DNA of 64,000 nt, from positions 5,867,001 through 5,931,000 of the forward strand of contig NC_134662.1 of the NCBI RefSeq assembly GCF_030463565.1. The letters are read 5' to 3'. Of this stretch, positions 1 through 12,800 are shown piece by piece. Both the position numbers and the translations under genes were made by a program. Source of the DNA: Pelecanus crispus. Taxonomy: Eukaryota; Chordata; Aves; Pelecaniformes; Pelecanidae. Positions within the stretch are counted from its first letter, which is position 1. Every line of letters starts with the position of its first letter. The notes beneath the pieces are model-generated. The model saw only the letters and a list, made by a program, of their open reading frames with translations. It did no database searches and was not told the DNA's origin.

Positions 1-3000
1 ACTGTCCTTGTATATAATCTCTCATTTTTTTTCACAGCAACTTATCCATGAGCCAGTAGGAGAGCAAGGAGTGGTTTTAAGATATTAATCTGTTATTTCT
101 TCTTCCTCAAACACGTTAGATGAACTGCACCTGATAGTTCACCCGTGCGTGCTGCCATTCAGTCCATGAGTCGTAGGTGCTGCACGCAGCAGGATCATGC
201 TCTGGGCCGGGAACATGAGCGGCACCTACGAAGTCGGCCACTGGAGGGGGAACTTCGCTAAGCAGTCAAGTCATAGGTTAGCTGTTAATTAGTCGTCTGT
301 TTATTTTTGGTGGAGGGAGATCTTGGTAAAAAGGCTCCTGTGTGATGAAACTGCTGGTCAAGCAACTTTTTCCTAGGTTTGGATAATTGCTAGGATGTGT
401 GTCCTCGTGTCTTTAACCTGCTTATTGTAAGTGTGTCGCTCTGAGACTCGGAAAGTTAAGAGGCATCTTCTTAAATATGAGGGGGGAGGGATGAAATGAA
501 AATCAAGTTTATAGTGTTTTGATAATTCTGTCTCTGCACAGGTGCAAGTCAGAATGTCTTTCCTAGAATTTCTTGATGGTAGACCCCATTGCTGGTCTAA
601 AAAAAATTTTTTTTTTTTAAGAAATACTTTTAAATTAAACCCATTGTCTTCAGTCAAGTGACTTTCTACCATTGAGATACTATTGTGTATGTATATGTAT
701 ACACCCAAATGTTATTTAAGCAACAAACAGTAATACAAATTTTCACTATAAATTGAAGTGGAATGCTATTAGTTCTCTTCCCTGAAGAAGGGTGGCAGAG
801 GAAGGTTCTGCTTGCTGTGATCGTGATTAAAGGCTCAGAAACTTTTGGGGCAGTAGTTCATCCTTGCTGCTGCAGGTGGCAGTCATTGGCTATACGAGAA
901 GCCTAAGGCAAAGGGGGAGTCCTGGAGCTAAAGGCCAACTGCATGTACAAAACAATAAAGTGCTTGGGGATGTGCACTCATTGTTTCAGAAGAATCACAG
1001 GCATTGATTTGAGCATTCTGGCCATTCTTTTCCTTAAATTGAACACTTGTGTAATTCTTTGTACAAATGGTAGAACAAGTGTTAGATAAAGCAGCTCAGC
1101 CTCTCCAGGAAAGGGTTTTAAACTATTTTGAACCAAGACTTTTCCATCTTGATTTTCCTGAATATTCTTTCTAAGTGGTTCTGTTTTGGCTCTTTGCAGA
1201 AGTGTTTTAGGGTCCTCCACCTTGAAATAGCCACAGACATTAGATTCTGTCATATTTAACGCTGTACAAACAACAACAACAAAGAACGGCAGAATCACTG
1301 GAGCAGGAGCTAAACAGATGTGACACCACTTATTTTGTATTTTCCACTTATTTTCTGACAACGTCACATGCTCTGAATCTCCTTAGAGTCCTAAACAACT
1401 TAAGGGCTCTTTTTATTCAGGTTATCAATCTCTTCTTGGTTTTTTTGTTTTCTTTTTAACCTACAATGAGTAGCGTTCTCCCTTCTGTAACTTGGATCAA
1501 TGTAGATTTATGTTCTGTCTGAACTTGTGCAGTACTTATTACCTATGTATTCATCTTTTAGGCCATAAGTTCTTATTGACCAATTGTTAACATTCATGTA
1601 TCCTAAGGTGCTTGGGGGGGGAGGAAGCTTTTTTTCTCTTCCAAAACCTGAAGGCAATTGTGAAATGAGCCAGCTAGGTCTGGGAGCCTCGGTGGGAAGT
1701 GGGGAGTGCAGAAATGTAAGTACTCGTCCCCTGCAAAATTCTCTTAATTGTCTAAAAAGCAATTGGTGAAGATAATTTTAAGCTAGGTTTGCACTGCACA
1801 GATTTCCCTGCCTGGATTCTGGTATTTCTTGGGGACCTCTGACCACATTCTCTTTCGTTACACTGGTGTTGCCTGAGTGTTTTGACCGCCAGCTCAGGAG
1901 GGCTGAGTTAAAGCATTTTTTGCTGTAATTCCTGTGCTCTCTGCCACAGGGTCACCAGGGGTCAACATAAGGGAGCATCCCGCTTTGCCTGTGGTGCGCT
2001 ACAGTGGAGCTGCAGCCTAGGAGATAATCGAGGCCCATTTGTCTCTTCACCACCACCCCTGCCCCAACCCCACAATTCTTTGTTCACACTAGCTTCAAAT
2101 GGAGCTGATTCTTTGCTCATCAACAGCAAGTACGCAGCTTGTGACCCCAGCAGATGTTTCTGCATTTTAGGCTAATGAGAACTTATTGGATTACTGCAGT
2201 CTTCCCTGCCTCGGAGTAAATACCACTTTGTTGGAGATCCGGAAATTCATACTGAATATGATAAACAAACTGCTGGCTGGACTGTGATTGCCAGGACATG
2301 AAAAGAGTTCCACAGCGGCAGAGGATCTAACAGCTCTGAAATGCACCACTGAGCCACACCAATTAAGAGCATTTCCAGTGATTATGTGAGCATTCCTGTT
2401 CAACTCATAGAAATTATTGTAGGTTGTTTCTTCCGCTGCATTTGTGTGTGGTCTGTAAAGCAAGCACAGGGATGGAGGACTAGGTTTGCAGAGTAGTCTC
2501 AAATGCCTCTGATCAGTTTCTTTTAAAAAGGTTCTGTGATAATGTGTATGCAAGACCTATTGAGTTTCCTGCTATTTCAGGATCTTAAATTTAATATGTT
2601 AGGGAAGCAAACACAATTTGCCTCTTAAGACATAACTAATTTTTTTGTTTATATAGATAACGTGTGCTTGGACGTGGCCCGTAGGATCTCAAAACTTAAT
2701 TCCTTGTTTTAATATTGACTGCATGTGGGGCTGGGAAGTTAAACAGCTTGAACAGTAGAGTTTTTCAGGACTACTACCCAAAAAGATATTCTGTCTGTGG
2801 CACTTAAACTGTTAGCACTCAGCCTTTGTTGTGTATTTCTTCAGAACTTTATTTAGACAGTATTTCAGTAGCTGAAATGGTAAACAAGTAACTATAGGAG
2901 TGCAGCACTGATCCCCAGCTAAACCAGGATGAAGCTTACTAGCTTGACTATAGAGCCATGCTGGGACATTTATAGAACTTCAGTATTGTGGAGAAGGCAA

Positions 3001-4024
3001 GTACAGTATCTGTATAGGCAGTACCCAGAGATGTTGAGAGCCCTTAACTCTTTTGCTACCTTTTTTTGTCCCGAGAAATTTGTCTCTGCCTAATTGAACA
3101 AAAATCTAATTTCTCAATGTGATTTGTATGATAAAAGGACACCTACCCATTCCTAGTTATAAAGGCATCCAGCTGAATTTTGTAGAACTCTTAAGTGTGG
3201 AGACTTCACAACCTCTGTAGATCCCTTATTTATGTATAAAACTTCCACCAAACACTAGACTATGCACAAAGTTCTATTGCATCAGTCATCCATAGAGGCT
3301 GAGTAGAAAACTGGGAAGTAATTTCTTAGTAAATGTTTTAATGACAGCCACTTCTGATTAAGCGCAGTGTTCTATTCCTGTTCTAAATCAGCATCTGTAC
3401 ATATTAATGATTTCTTAGTACTATTTCAGTCATTTTGTCAGGAATTAAAATGTTATGCTACTGAAAGATTAGCCTCTCCTGTTCTGTAGATGATTAGTAG
3501 GCATTTTTGACAGAACTATTTAGTAACTATAGTCTCAATTATTCTGTTGTTATATGCTACTCAGATTATATTCTTTTTTTGAATGTGCTCTTTTAATTAA
3601 CCTTTCCTTGTAATTTTGTTCTAGAGATGCTTGTATTCCCAGGAGGCAGGATCAGTTTTGTTTCTACCACTCTGTACCTGGACTGATGTTTGTAGTTTCT
3701 GTAAAAAGATGTTATCCTCATTGCTGGTAAGCTTGCAGTAGTATGGCAAAGCCAGTAGGACACTTGTTTTGCAGTTACCAGTTTCTACATTAGATATCTA
3801 TGTTTGGCTAACAGAAAGGAGGCTGTCACAGAAACACAAAAGGAGAACAAAACTGGGAGTTAAAGAAATGGGTGTGGGTTTTTTACCATGAATATAATGT
3901 TGTAAAAATTAACTAAGACCTTATTCTTGTCTGGTGGTATGTAATGACTGACGCAAATGTTTTTCCATTGGGAGAGGGGGACAAATTATTCTGGCTTCCC
4001 TAAAGCTGATGACTTGTGTGTTGC

Positions 4025-4043
4025 TTTTTTTTTTTTTTTTTTT
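4025..4043. repeat. Poly(T) run followed by C-run
   Basis: Nineteen consecutive T, then ACCCCCCCACCC. It could be the reverse-strand tail of an old retroposon, but no element body is recognisable. Confidence 0.8.
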
Positions 4044-7000
4044 ACCCCCCCACCCATCTACTGAAATCTAGTGCGTACAGGACTTATTACAAAACTAAGT
4101 AATTAATAGCCTTGCTTTTACTGCAGCATCTTTTCTTATGTGCGCAATTTACGCATGTATTCTCAAAATCTTTATGTAAGTGAGTATTACCTCCGGTGTC
4201 TTTAGGTCTGGTTAGCATGATAACACTCATGCTGAGGCAGTTAAGGGCTAATTATTAAGGGTGTGGTCCTACCACTTGATTCTTGTGAGTAGTCTTATTG
4301 ATGTGAATTTTGTAAATGAGGAGGGGGGGAAGCAAAAGGAGGCACAGCTGAGAGCAGCAGTACTCAAGAATTAGTATTATTTAGAGCTTAGTGTTAACTC
4401 TATTGTTTGTTTGGCAAGTACCTGTCTGATAATTTTAACGTTGCACATAGTTTATTTACTAGCTAGATGGGACATGGCCGGGGAGGGAATTCTTTGTTCT
4501 GCAGAGTAATGATGAGGAGGATGTACAAGCAGTCAGGATATAAATTAGATCTAGTCAGAACCAATATAGATGTTTTCACACCTTCTTCTATAAACTGCAG
4601 TCCCTCCTTCACCTTTCTGACACACTGGTGTAGCCATGCCAATCCCCTGCACACTTTCAACCTGGACAACTGCCTGAGATTCCTAAAATTTCATGAGGAG
4701 CAGAATTACGTTTTTTGTAAGCAAAATAAAAATCCCAACTATGCACAGTGCAAGCGGTGGGTGAATATGGCCCATAGATTTGACTGATGAATAGTTTTTA
4801 TACATAAGCAGTTCTTACAGAACTTCCTTTAAACTCCTAACTATTACCAGATGTGGGTTGCAGGCGGCTGCTGGAATTCCAACACCTGTTGCATCACACT
4901 GAATAGGATTCATTTTGGCAGGCACAGAAAATTCCATTTCAGTAACTAAATAGTTTGAAATGATATCTAAAGCTGCCTTTTTTTTCAGACCAAGCTGATT
5001 CTAGCCTCATTTACAGGATTGCACATACTTTCATAATTAGAAGATGGTTTGCAGTCTTTAGAAACTGTAATTGCCTGATATTTCTTGTAGTCAGTAACTA
5101 TCAAATAGAAAATCTTCAATTTGGAAGAAATCTCTCCTTTAAAAAATGTTAACAATGATTTAAAAGGGCTATACTCCACATAATGATAATTTCTAGCTGT
5201 GGTTTCTGAAATGCAGAAGTACACTGGTTTGTGTTCAAAATATTACAGTATTATGCTGAAGATGATGTAGCTCCATTTTAGAAGTGTACTCTGCTGCATT
5301 CATCGATTCATTGCTGAATCATGTTGCTTCTCTGAAGTCCGTACCCAGAGCTTTTTCAAAGATAAAATGTGGATGACTATGGAATGGATGTTTAGTGGCG
5401 CTTTGTGGGTTTTTTAGTATGTAGCCCATAGATCTCAGGTGTGAGTCTGTAAGGAACCATTTGTAGGTTTGCTCTATAGAGGTATGGATTAAGTATAGAG
5501 AGAATTACTTTTTTGAAAGCACGATGCTGTTTCATGCAAAACATACCTGATCCCTGCAGGACTATTAGCCAAATCATTGTTTTGATTAGTGAGGTATTGT
5601 ACATCAGTTACAGGCTGCTATACCATGGGAACAGCAGAGGTGCTTCATTTTTATTTTGCCTCTTTATTGTCTTTAATCAAAGGACTCCAACGTGCTATTA
5701 AGTGTTACCCTTAGGAGGGAGGCTAACGTTAGTGTTGCTACTTTGCAGACAGGAGAATATTGAGGCATACAGAGTTCTGTGGATGTATCTGAGAAAATGA
5801 TGAAGCTGAAAAAGAATTTGGAATTACCAGATTTTGCTTTATCTTTGCATGTTTTGGTTTGTCTCAATTGAAAAAAAAAAAAGAAAAATTCCCACTTTAA
5901 TGTACTTTCTAGTAAGTTGCTTCTCATAAAGCCTAGGGGGTTTGCTTGGGAAACAATCTCTGTGGTTCTAGAGTTTGAATGAGTTTGAATAAACTGAAGG
6001 AGAATGCAGCAGTAAGGAAGAATCCACTCTTTTAAATGTAGACAGTCCAGCTATTTCCATTTCTAGTTAAGCTTCAAAGACCAAGCTGTGTTATGAAACA
6101 GTTATTTTATTAAGAGTATCATAAACTGTTTGAAGTGCAACCTAGGTTTGATGGAGTTGGTGCAAGTGAATGTTGATCTCAGCTGTGCCGTAGTTGCATT
6201 TAGCATGGAGAAAGATAAAACTAATGTTCTAGCGAAACATTTGTAGAAAAATACAGCTCTTAAAAAATCTGAATGGCCAGCATTATATTTAATTCCATGT
6301 AAAACCAGTGTAATGTCAGTTGAACTGACATCACCCCAAAGAATACTGGTGCAAGGTTTGTGGAGAGTGTTCATGTCTTAAACTAATTAACATAATCTAA
6401 CAAAACACATTACTTTTTCTTAGAGATACTGCCTCACTTATGTACTTGACCGTCATAGCCAGGACAAGCTAGTACGTAGCTAATACAACTCTTAGTGCAA
6501 GAATAGTACCAGTTGAGTACAATTACACATTTCTGAGGAATGGGAGATCAGAGGAAAAATCTTGATATACTTTAAAGATGGAGAGAAAAGATGTGTTAGG
6601 AGGGCCTCTTTTTGACTTCATGCTTTCTTCCACGTGTCTTCAATTTTGGGCAAACAAAAGAGTCCCCTGGTAGCTCTCGTAGCGTTGTTTTGTCATGTGA
6701 AGATACATGAGCAATGAAGTGAGCAAGAGAGGAGCAGTTGTGCTTAAATAGCGCAGCAGCAAGCAAAATGGATTCAGCTTACATAATTTTAAAAGCTGAA
6801 AGCTGCTCCAAGACATTCTGCAACTCCTCCCACAGATGAGCTATAGCTAGAAAAATCCCATTAAAAATGAATAAAAATAACCTTTCCCAAGGTGGTGAAC
6901 AATCTTTAAAAACTTCTTGTTCAGTAGTGAGAGCACAATTCCGATGTTCTTACTGTCTTGAATAAAACTCCTTCAATTCTCCGCCCTGATCTTGACAACT

Positions 7001-7258
7001 AGGGCAAGTCTTAAAACAGGATCTGTAGACAAACATTAGTAAAGGATTGTTGATGTAATGAGTGTTTTAAATAGCTAATTTCTTTAAAACCTTCTAAACT
7101 TGCTTGGCTATGATTTTAACTGTTGTGTCCAGTCCTAAAACCTTTAATGAGCCTTGCAAAATACATAGTCCTTGTGATCCGAGACTGGTAAATTGTCTGG
7201 TATAAAGAATCGTCAGGTGAGGCATACTTTTTAAAGCCCTAGCCTAGCTTTTCTTCTT

Positions 7259-7260
<2 letters not shown>

Positions 7261-7292
<32 letters not shown>
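7261..7292. repeat. Long poly(T) homopolymer (32 nt)
   Basis: Thirty-two uninterrupted T preceded by a C/T-rich stretch (ttcttctttc). The length makes it variable and error-prone. A minus-strand poly(A) tail of a retroposed copy is possible, but no body or target-site duplication is evident. Confidence 0.85.
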
Positions 7293-7297
<5 letters not shown>

Positions 7298-8317
7298 ATC
7301 TGTTCCCTCTTCTTTTACACCTCTTATGCCTCTCCATAAAAATAAGACAATGCTAGCATAAGATAGGCCCAAGTAGGAAAATGTAGCCACTTCTAGCAGT
7401 GTTATCCATTATTGCCATTATTGAAGATAATCTGAACTTATCAAAAAGCTACCGAGCTAATGATTTTTTTTCTTTTTAAGGGAAGTAATTTTAAAATTAG
7501 TGTAAGTTTCAAACAAGATAAAAATTTAGGCACCGTTTTGTTGCTCTCCTGGCTATGGACTGATCAGCCTCTGAAGTCCTATTGCTGAAGTAGTCGGGGA
7601 AACCTCCTTTTGATGACTTTCTGTTTTTAGGGAATGGACTGACTTGCAGAAAATGTGTTAGCTAATAATGATACTGCTAAAATATATGGTGATTGAAATA
7701 ATTTTAAGAGGGAGAAAAATAATTTAAAGTTTAGCAGCTTTAGCAACTGATTTGCTGTTTTTCTTGTCCTAAGCTAGACAAAAGGGCCTTTGGTACACTA
7801 TCGAGTTGACTTCTAGATCAAATCTGCATTTTTGCTAAATAAAATGCTGGGCTCCATATCAGTGATTTTTAGAAGAAATGGAACTGAGGTTGAAATAATG
7901 GAGCTAACCTAGAAAGAAGAAAATAGTATTTTATAATTTGTTTGCCTAGTGGTTTACTGTAAGCCACGTGTGTAGTGTTGGGAGAAAAAATCCAATTCAA
8001 ACTACCTACGTTGAGGGTTTTCGTTTATTCCTGGGGGGAGAGTTCAGCTCTGGTGAAGCACATCTGGGAGTCTGGCTTGCCTGGGTTGTCTCCAGCAAGG
8101 ATCAGAGAAATCATTCCTTGGTATCTGTATGCAGCGTTTAATCCATCGCTGTGGGACATGGCATTTATTCTGTCACCTTGAATCTCTCCTGTTGCTTTGG
8201 ATATGCTTTTCCCGGATTTGTGTAAGCTCTGCTCTTGCGCTGCACCCTCTTTCTGCAGGCTGGTTTAGTGAGAGCTCCCCCTCCTGTCTCCAGCCCCCGT
8301 AACCGCGGGCCAGGACA

Positions 8318-9121
8318 GAGGGATGGAGATGGGGAGATTAGGGCCCCGGGATGGAGATGGGGAGATTAGGGCCCGGGATGGAGATGGGGAGATTAGGGCC
8401 CGGGATGGAGATGGGGAGATTAGGGCCCCGGGACGGAGATGGGGAGATTAGGGCCCCGGGACGGAGATGGGGAGATTAGGGCCCCGGGATGGAGATGGGG
8501 AGATTAGGGCCGGGGATGGAGATGGGGAGATTAGGGCCCCGGGATGGATGGAGGTGGGGAGATTAGGGCCCCGGGATGGAGATGGGGAGATTAGGGCCCC
8601 GGGATGGAGATGGGGAGATTAGGGCCCCGGGATGGAGGTGGGGAGATTAGGGCCCGGGACGGAGATGGGGAGATTAGGGCCCCGGGACGGAGATGGGGAG
8701 ATTAGGGCCCCGGGACGGAGATGGGGAGATTAGGGCCCCGGGACGGAGGTGGGGAGATTAGGGCCGGGGATGGAGGTGGGGAGATTAGGGCCCCGGGATG
8801 GAGGTGGGGAGATTAGGGCCCCGGGATGGATGGAGGTGGGGAGATTAGGGCCCCGGGATGGATGGAGGTGGGGAGATTAGGGCCCGGGATGGATGGAGGT
8901 GGGGAGATTAGGGCCCGGGATGGATGGAGGTGGGGAGATTAGGGCCCGGGATGGATGGAGGTGGGGAGATTAGGGCCCCGGGATGGAGGTGGGGAGATTA
9001 GGGCCCCGGGATGGAGGTGGGGAGATTAGGGCCCCGGGATGGAGGTGGGGAGATTAGGGCCCCGGGATGGATGGAGATGGGGAGATTAGGGCCCGGGACG
9101 GAGATGGGGAGATTAGGGCCC
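8318..9121. repeat. G-rich minisatellite, about 28 copies of a 28-32 bp unit
   Basis: I counted 28 copies of the core GGGGAGATTAGGGCC, spaced 26-33 bp. Units differ at the linker: GGATGGAGAT, GGACGGAGAT, GGATGGAGGT or the expanded GGATGGATGGAGGT, and at GGCCCGGG versus GGCCCCGGG versus GGCCGGGG. AGAT-type units dominate the left and the last two copies; AGGT-type and expanded units dominate about 8740-9060. Each unit supplies GGGG and GGG tracts, so consecutive units can form G-quadruplexes on the + strand. It ends at the CpG island, about 660 bp before the CPAMD8 start. It is a tandem repeat with variable units, not a telomere array and not a CRISPR. Confidence 0.97.
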
Positions 9122-9722
9122 GCTGGATTTTGGGCTGGCAGGCCGTTCTTCGGCAGCGCTCGGGGAGCGCCCAGGCTGAGCTGACGGGACCCGAGCACGC
9201 AGGGGGGGCTGCGCCCGCTCCAGGCTGGTGGGAGCTGTGGGAACCTCGGCCCTGGCCGCCCCCTTGCCGCTCCCATCTGCGGGAGCCGCCCCGGCGCCTT
9301 CGGGGCTCGGGGCAGGCAGGCAGCGCGGGCAGGTGCCGCCCGGGGCCGGGCCGGAGCGGAGCCGGTGCCACCGCCGCCCTCGGGGGAAGGCCAGGCCGGC
9401 CCGGCCCGGCTGTCAGGGCTGCGGGGAGGGGGGCGAGGGCGGGCAGCGCACCTGGGAGCGGGCGGGGGCCGGCCGCAGGCGGGGGGTGCGGGGCCCGGCC
9501 CCCGCCCCCGGTGCACGCTGTCGGGAGCGGGCGGGGAGCCGCAGACAAAGAGCCGGGGCCGGGGCCGAGCGGGCACCGGGGCCGGGAGGGGGCGGCCCGG
9601 GGGCGGGGACGCGGCGGGGGCGGCGGCCAGAGGCACCGGGGAGCCGAGAGCCCGGCGGCGGGGCGGCGGGGGCGCTGGGGCTGCGCTCGCCGGGAACAAA
9701 AGGCTCCTGCTGCCCGCCGAGA

Positions 9723-9776
9723 GCCGCGGGCTGGGGCAGCGCCGCGGGCTGGGGCTCCGCCGCGGGCTGGGGCTCC
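9723..9776 (+). repeat. Three tandem 18-nt units just upstream of the start codon
   Basis: Units at 9723-9740, 9741-9758 and 9759-9776 share GCCGCGGGCTGGGGC. The second and third are identical; the first differs in its last bases (cagc instead of ctcc). The array ends 8 nt before the ATG, and its beginning repeats in the GCCGC that leads into the Kozak context, so it should lie in the 5' UTR and be GC-structured. Confidence 0.93.
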
Positions 9777-9784
9777 GCCGCACC

Positions 9785-9867
9785 ATGCCCCGCACGGAGC
9801 CCGGCCGCGGCTGGGGGGTCCTGCTGACCCTCTGCAGCCTGAGCGCGGCGCAGCCCCGCGAGCGGCA
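9785..9867 (+). CDS. CPAMD8: CPAMD8 exon 1: start and signal peptide
   Basis: 83 nt, residues 1-28. The ATG sits in GCCGCACCATGC with A at -3. A short basic N-terminus, the hydrophobic core [13 protein letters not shown] and then QPRERQ form a signal peptide, with likely cleavage after about residue 22. Donor CGGCA|GTAAGT leaves two bases (CA), which the first base of exon 2 completes to Gln. The frame stays open upstream, but the only upstream start in it is a GTG (9365). Confidence 0.9.
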
Positions 9868-12800
9868 GTAAGTACGGGGGGAGGCGGGGGACCCCGCGGG
9901 CAGCCTGCCCGTGAAGGGGGGCGGGGGGGCGCCAAGCCCTCGGCGCTGCGGGGGGCTCCGGGCTGGCTGCAGCAGCCCCTTGGCAAAGCCGGCGCAGCTC
10001 CGCGCCGGGGGCCGGGGTCGGGCACCGAGCAGCACGGCTGCACTCGCCGGTGCAGCAGCGCATAGCACAGGGAAAGGGGAGGGGAAAAGAAAAACCCCAA
10101 AACTCCTTAGAAATACCTGCCTCTGGCTCCTCCAGCGAGCGGCTGCAAGCTTTTATCTGCAAACAATTATTTAAGGAATCCAGGGTGTTGCGCAGGGGCT
10201 GCTGTTGTGCTTGGGATGGTTGAAGGTAATGTTGGTTGCTCCCGAAGAGCATGTGGAGCATTCTTGTGGGGAAAATCAGCCGGGGAGAAACGTTTCACTG
10301 CGGGGAAAGTTCTCTGGCTTTTGGAAATTGAACGCACAGCTCGTTCCAGTGCGTTCAGGTTAACTTTGATTAAGGTTTGCTTTGTTCTTTATCCCTAGCG
10401 CGTTGTAGCCCGTCAGCATCGTGAGTAGCTGCATTAAGAGTGCCGCGGAGAACTTATTTTCACTTGCTTACTAGAAAATATTTCACGTCCTGCCAAGTTT
10501 TGGTGTAACCTGACAAAGCTGTTAGTCAAATGTGCTCAAAGGATCTGTCCAGTCACTGTCAGGTTAACTGTTTAATGGCCAAATTAAATGTTTCATACTC
10601 AGATGCCACTTACTAAGTGATTTAAATAGCCGTATCAATGGACTGATGCTTTCAGAAAGAGTTGCAGCAGTTCAGAACAATGTGAATACATGTGCTTCAC
10701 ATATGGCACTGCGGTGCTGGGCTTATGTGACAGTTTGAATCTAATCATTTCATGCTGGATGCAGATGGTACTCTTTCTCCCTCTGCAACTACATCAGCTA
10801 TGTCTTTCTTACCAAGAATTTGCAGGCTAAGTAGTAACTTTTTATTGTTATTTATTATTGTTCTGATGAATTTTCAAACCTGGCAACCATAAGGTTTTAA
10901 ATCTGCAAGTACCCCGTGCAATTTAACTCAGATGCCACAGAGATCTGAACTTCCTTTGGGGGTAATGGGATCTCCATGGCAATGAGGCCTGCTGAGAGAG
11001 AAACATGGGGTTGGAATTTGATAAAAGATGACTTGGGGGCTGTAAAACACCATCATCCTCATCCCAAAGTGATAATTAATCATGAACTAAAGCAACCTGG
11101 CTCATGGAACTGTAGAAAGGCATGGGCTGAGAAATTGAGCTTAAGGAGTCATATGAGGAATTGCCTCATTTTAAAAAATCCTTTCGGGTAGAAAAAAACC
11201 CCAGAAAGGTGTGTCATGAAGAGACTATAAATGTGTTGCTTACAGCCCAATGCATCAAAGAGCTCTGTAATGCTTTTAGTTGACAAGTTTGTGGCACGGT
11301 GCCATTCAGCACAGAGGAATGGTACAGATTCCATTCAGAAACACAAGGATTGTAGTATATATGGGAGGTCGCCTAGGGTGGCTTTAAAACCCTGTGTGTG
11401 CCTGCTAAAATAATTCCTTTTTGCTGGGGTTTTTAAACTTGCAGGATATAATTGTTTGAAGAAAAGAGTGGTAGCAGAACTGAGAATTTGAGCCCAATCT
11501 TGTAACTGCAGTTTCTGGGCTGCTTCTATATAAATTAGAAGTTTAGACATGTTACATGTATGTGAGTCTGACATTTAGGAAGTGCTGAATATCAGCACTG
11601 AGAGTCACTTCTTTTTTTTTTTTTTTTAATATATCAAGTTGAACTATAAAAGCAGAGCCATGAAAAATAATTGAGGCAAAAAGCATCAGAAGTGTCTAAA
11701 TTATTTCAAAACAAAGCATTATCTATAAAACTCTACTGGAGGTTCAGGTACCTCCTTATTCTTTCATGAACTTCAGACTTTTTATGATTGGCTAGTTGTA
11801 TATTTAGTTTGTTTATATGTAATATATAAATACATTTTTATATATAATATATATGCAGTAAACATCAATATTACTGTCTTTATTCAAATACTAAGGATTT
11901 ATAAGTCACTTAGGCTCTGTTCATTTCTACGTGCCTTGTGTGTTCATTTTATACATATTAGATATAGGCGTAGACAAATGTGACCCTACGGGGGCAAATG
12001 TGTTACAGAGTAGTCTGTTCTTTTCCTTTTGTTATACATAAAGTGCCTTACAAATAAAGATCATGCTCTTGTTGCTGTTCTTGACCATCCACTTCCAATT
12101 TTGCTCCTCAGGGGCTATTTGATTGCAGCACCTTCTGTTTTCCGACCTGGTGTTGAGGAAGCTATAAGTGTAACCATCTTTAACTCTGTCAAGGAGACAA
12201 CAGTCCAGATTCAGTTAGTAGTGAAAGGAGAGACTGTGTCACGAGGCCATGGAACAGTTCTGGGTAAGTTCTGTTATTCTGAACTTGAGAACAAGTTTGT
12301 AAGTTGAGGTGCTGTGGGAGCACATCAGTATCTCTTAGAGAATTGCTTTAGGTGATAACGGAACTGGAACCAAACTAATACTTAATTCATTGACTACTGC
12401 TAAACATTCTCAGTTGATTGATTGTGCTAATGTGGTTTTGATGTATGTGATCTCAAACATCCAAAGCCGATCATTCTGGAGCACTAAGACATGCAGAGAC
12501 CCTGGATAATTGATATTCAAGAGTTCTATAGTGAATATCTTTCCTTTTGAAACCTGCACGTTTGATACTGGGGAGCTGTATAAGGAATAAAATAAGTTGG
12601 CTTTAAAGAAAAATGTAAAATCTACAATAACATCATCATTTTCTACCCTTACTTTAAAATGAGTGCTGGAAATGCAGTCTCCCCATCTTCAGGACTGAGT
12701 ACTGCTGAGAGAGGTGGTAATATTTGTGCAGATGGGTAAGTCTTTAAAATACAAGACAGATACCTCTCTGTCGTGTGTGTAAAGACAAGAAGTGTTTTGA

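Larger units (their letters stand above)
1..8317. other. Upstream intergenic region, no gene recognised
   Basis: AT-rich sequence without an ORF that looks like conserved protein and without chained splice sites. It contains T-runs at 4025-4043 and 7261-7292 and a short CAA run near 1267-1281. A stretch near 5735-5795 weakly resembles a MIR core (gcagacaggagaatattgagg). An AATAAA lies at 953-958, but nothing upstream of it supports a gene end. In mammals HAUS8 lies on this side of CPAMD8; I could not recognise any of its exons here. Confidence 0.6.
9122..10060 (+). promoter_or_regulatory. CPAMD8: CpG island promoter and 5' UTR of CPAMD8
   Basis: The sequence switches abruptly to very high GC with dense CpG from just after the minisatellite through exon 1 and into the start of intron 1. 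GC boxes are visible (for example GGGGGCGGGG around 9599). No TATA box stands out before the ATG, which fits a CpG-island promoter. The transcription start cannot be placed from sequence alone. Long ORFs on both strands here are composition effects. Confidence 0.75.

Noticed and set aside
1-8317. 3' end of a neighbouring gene such as HAUS8
   Set aside because: Synteny in mammals would allow it, but no exon with recognisable protein could be read, so no call is made.
8318-9121. CRISPR array or telomeric repeat
   Set aside because: There are no unique spacers between repeats, and TTAGGG occurs once per unit rather than in tandem, so it is a minisatellite in a vertebrate genome.
9365-9784. N-terminal extension of exon 1 by about 140 codons
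   Set aside because: The frame is open but begins at GTG, and the stretch is low-complexity. The ATG at 9785 has a good context and is followed at once by a signal peptide.
8998-10261. Long overlapping ORFs on both strands (up to 356 codons) in the GC-rich region
   Set aside because: They run through the minisatellite and CpG island, are Pro/Arg/Gly/Ala-rich in every frame, and reflect few AT-rich stop codons rather than selection.
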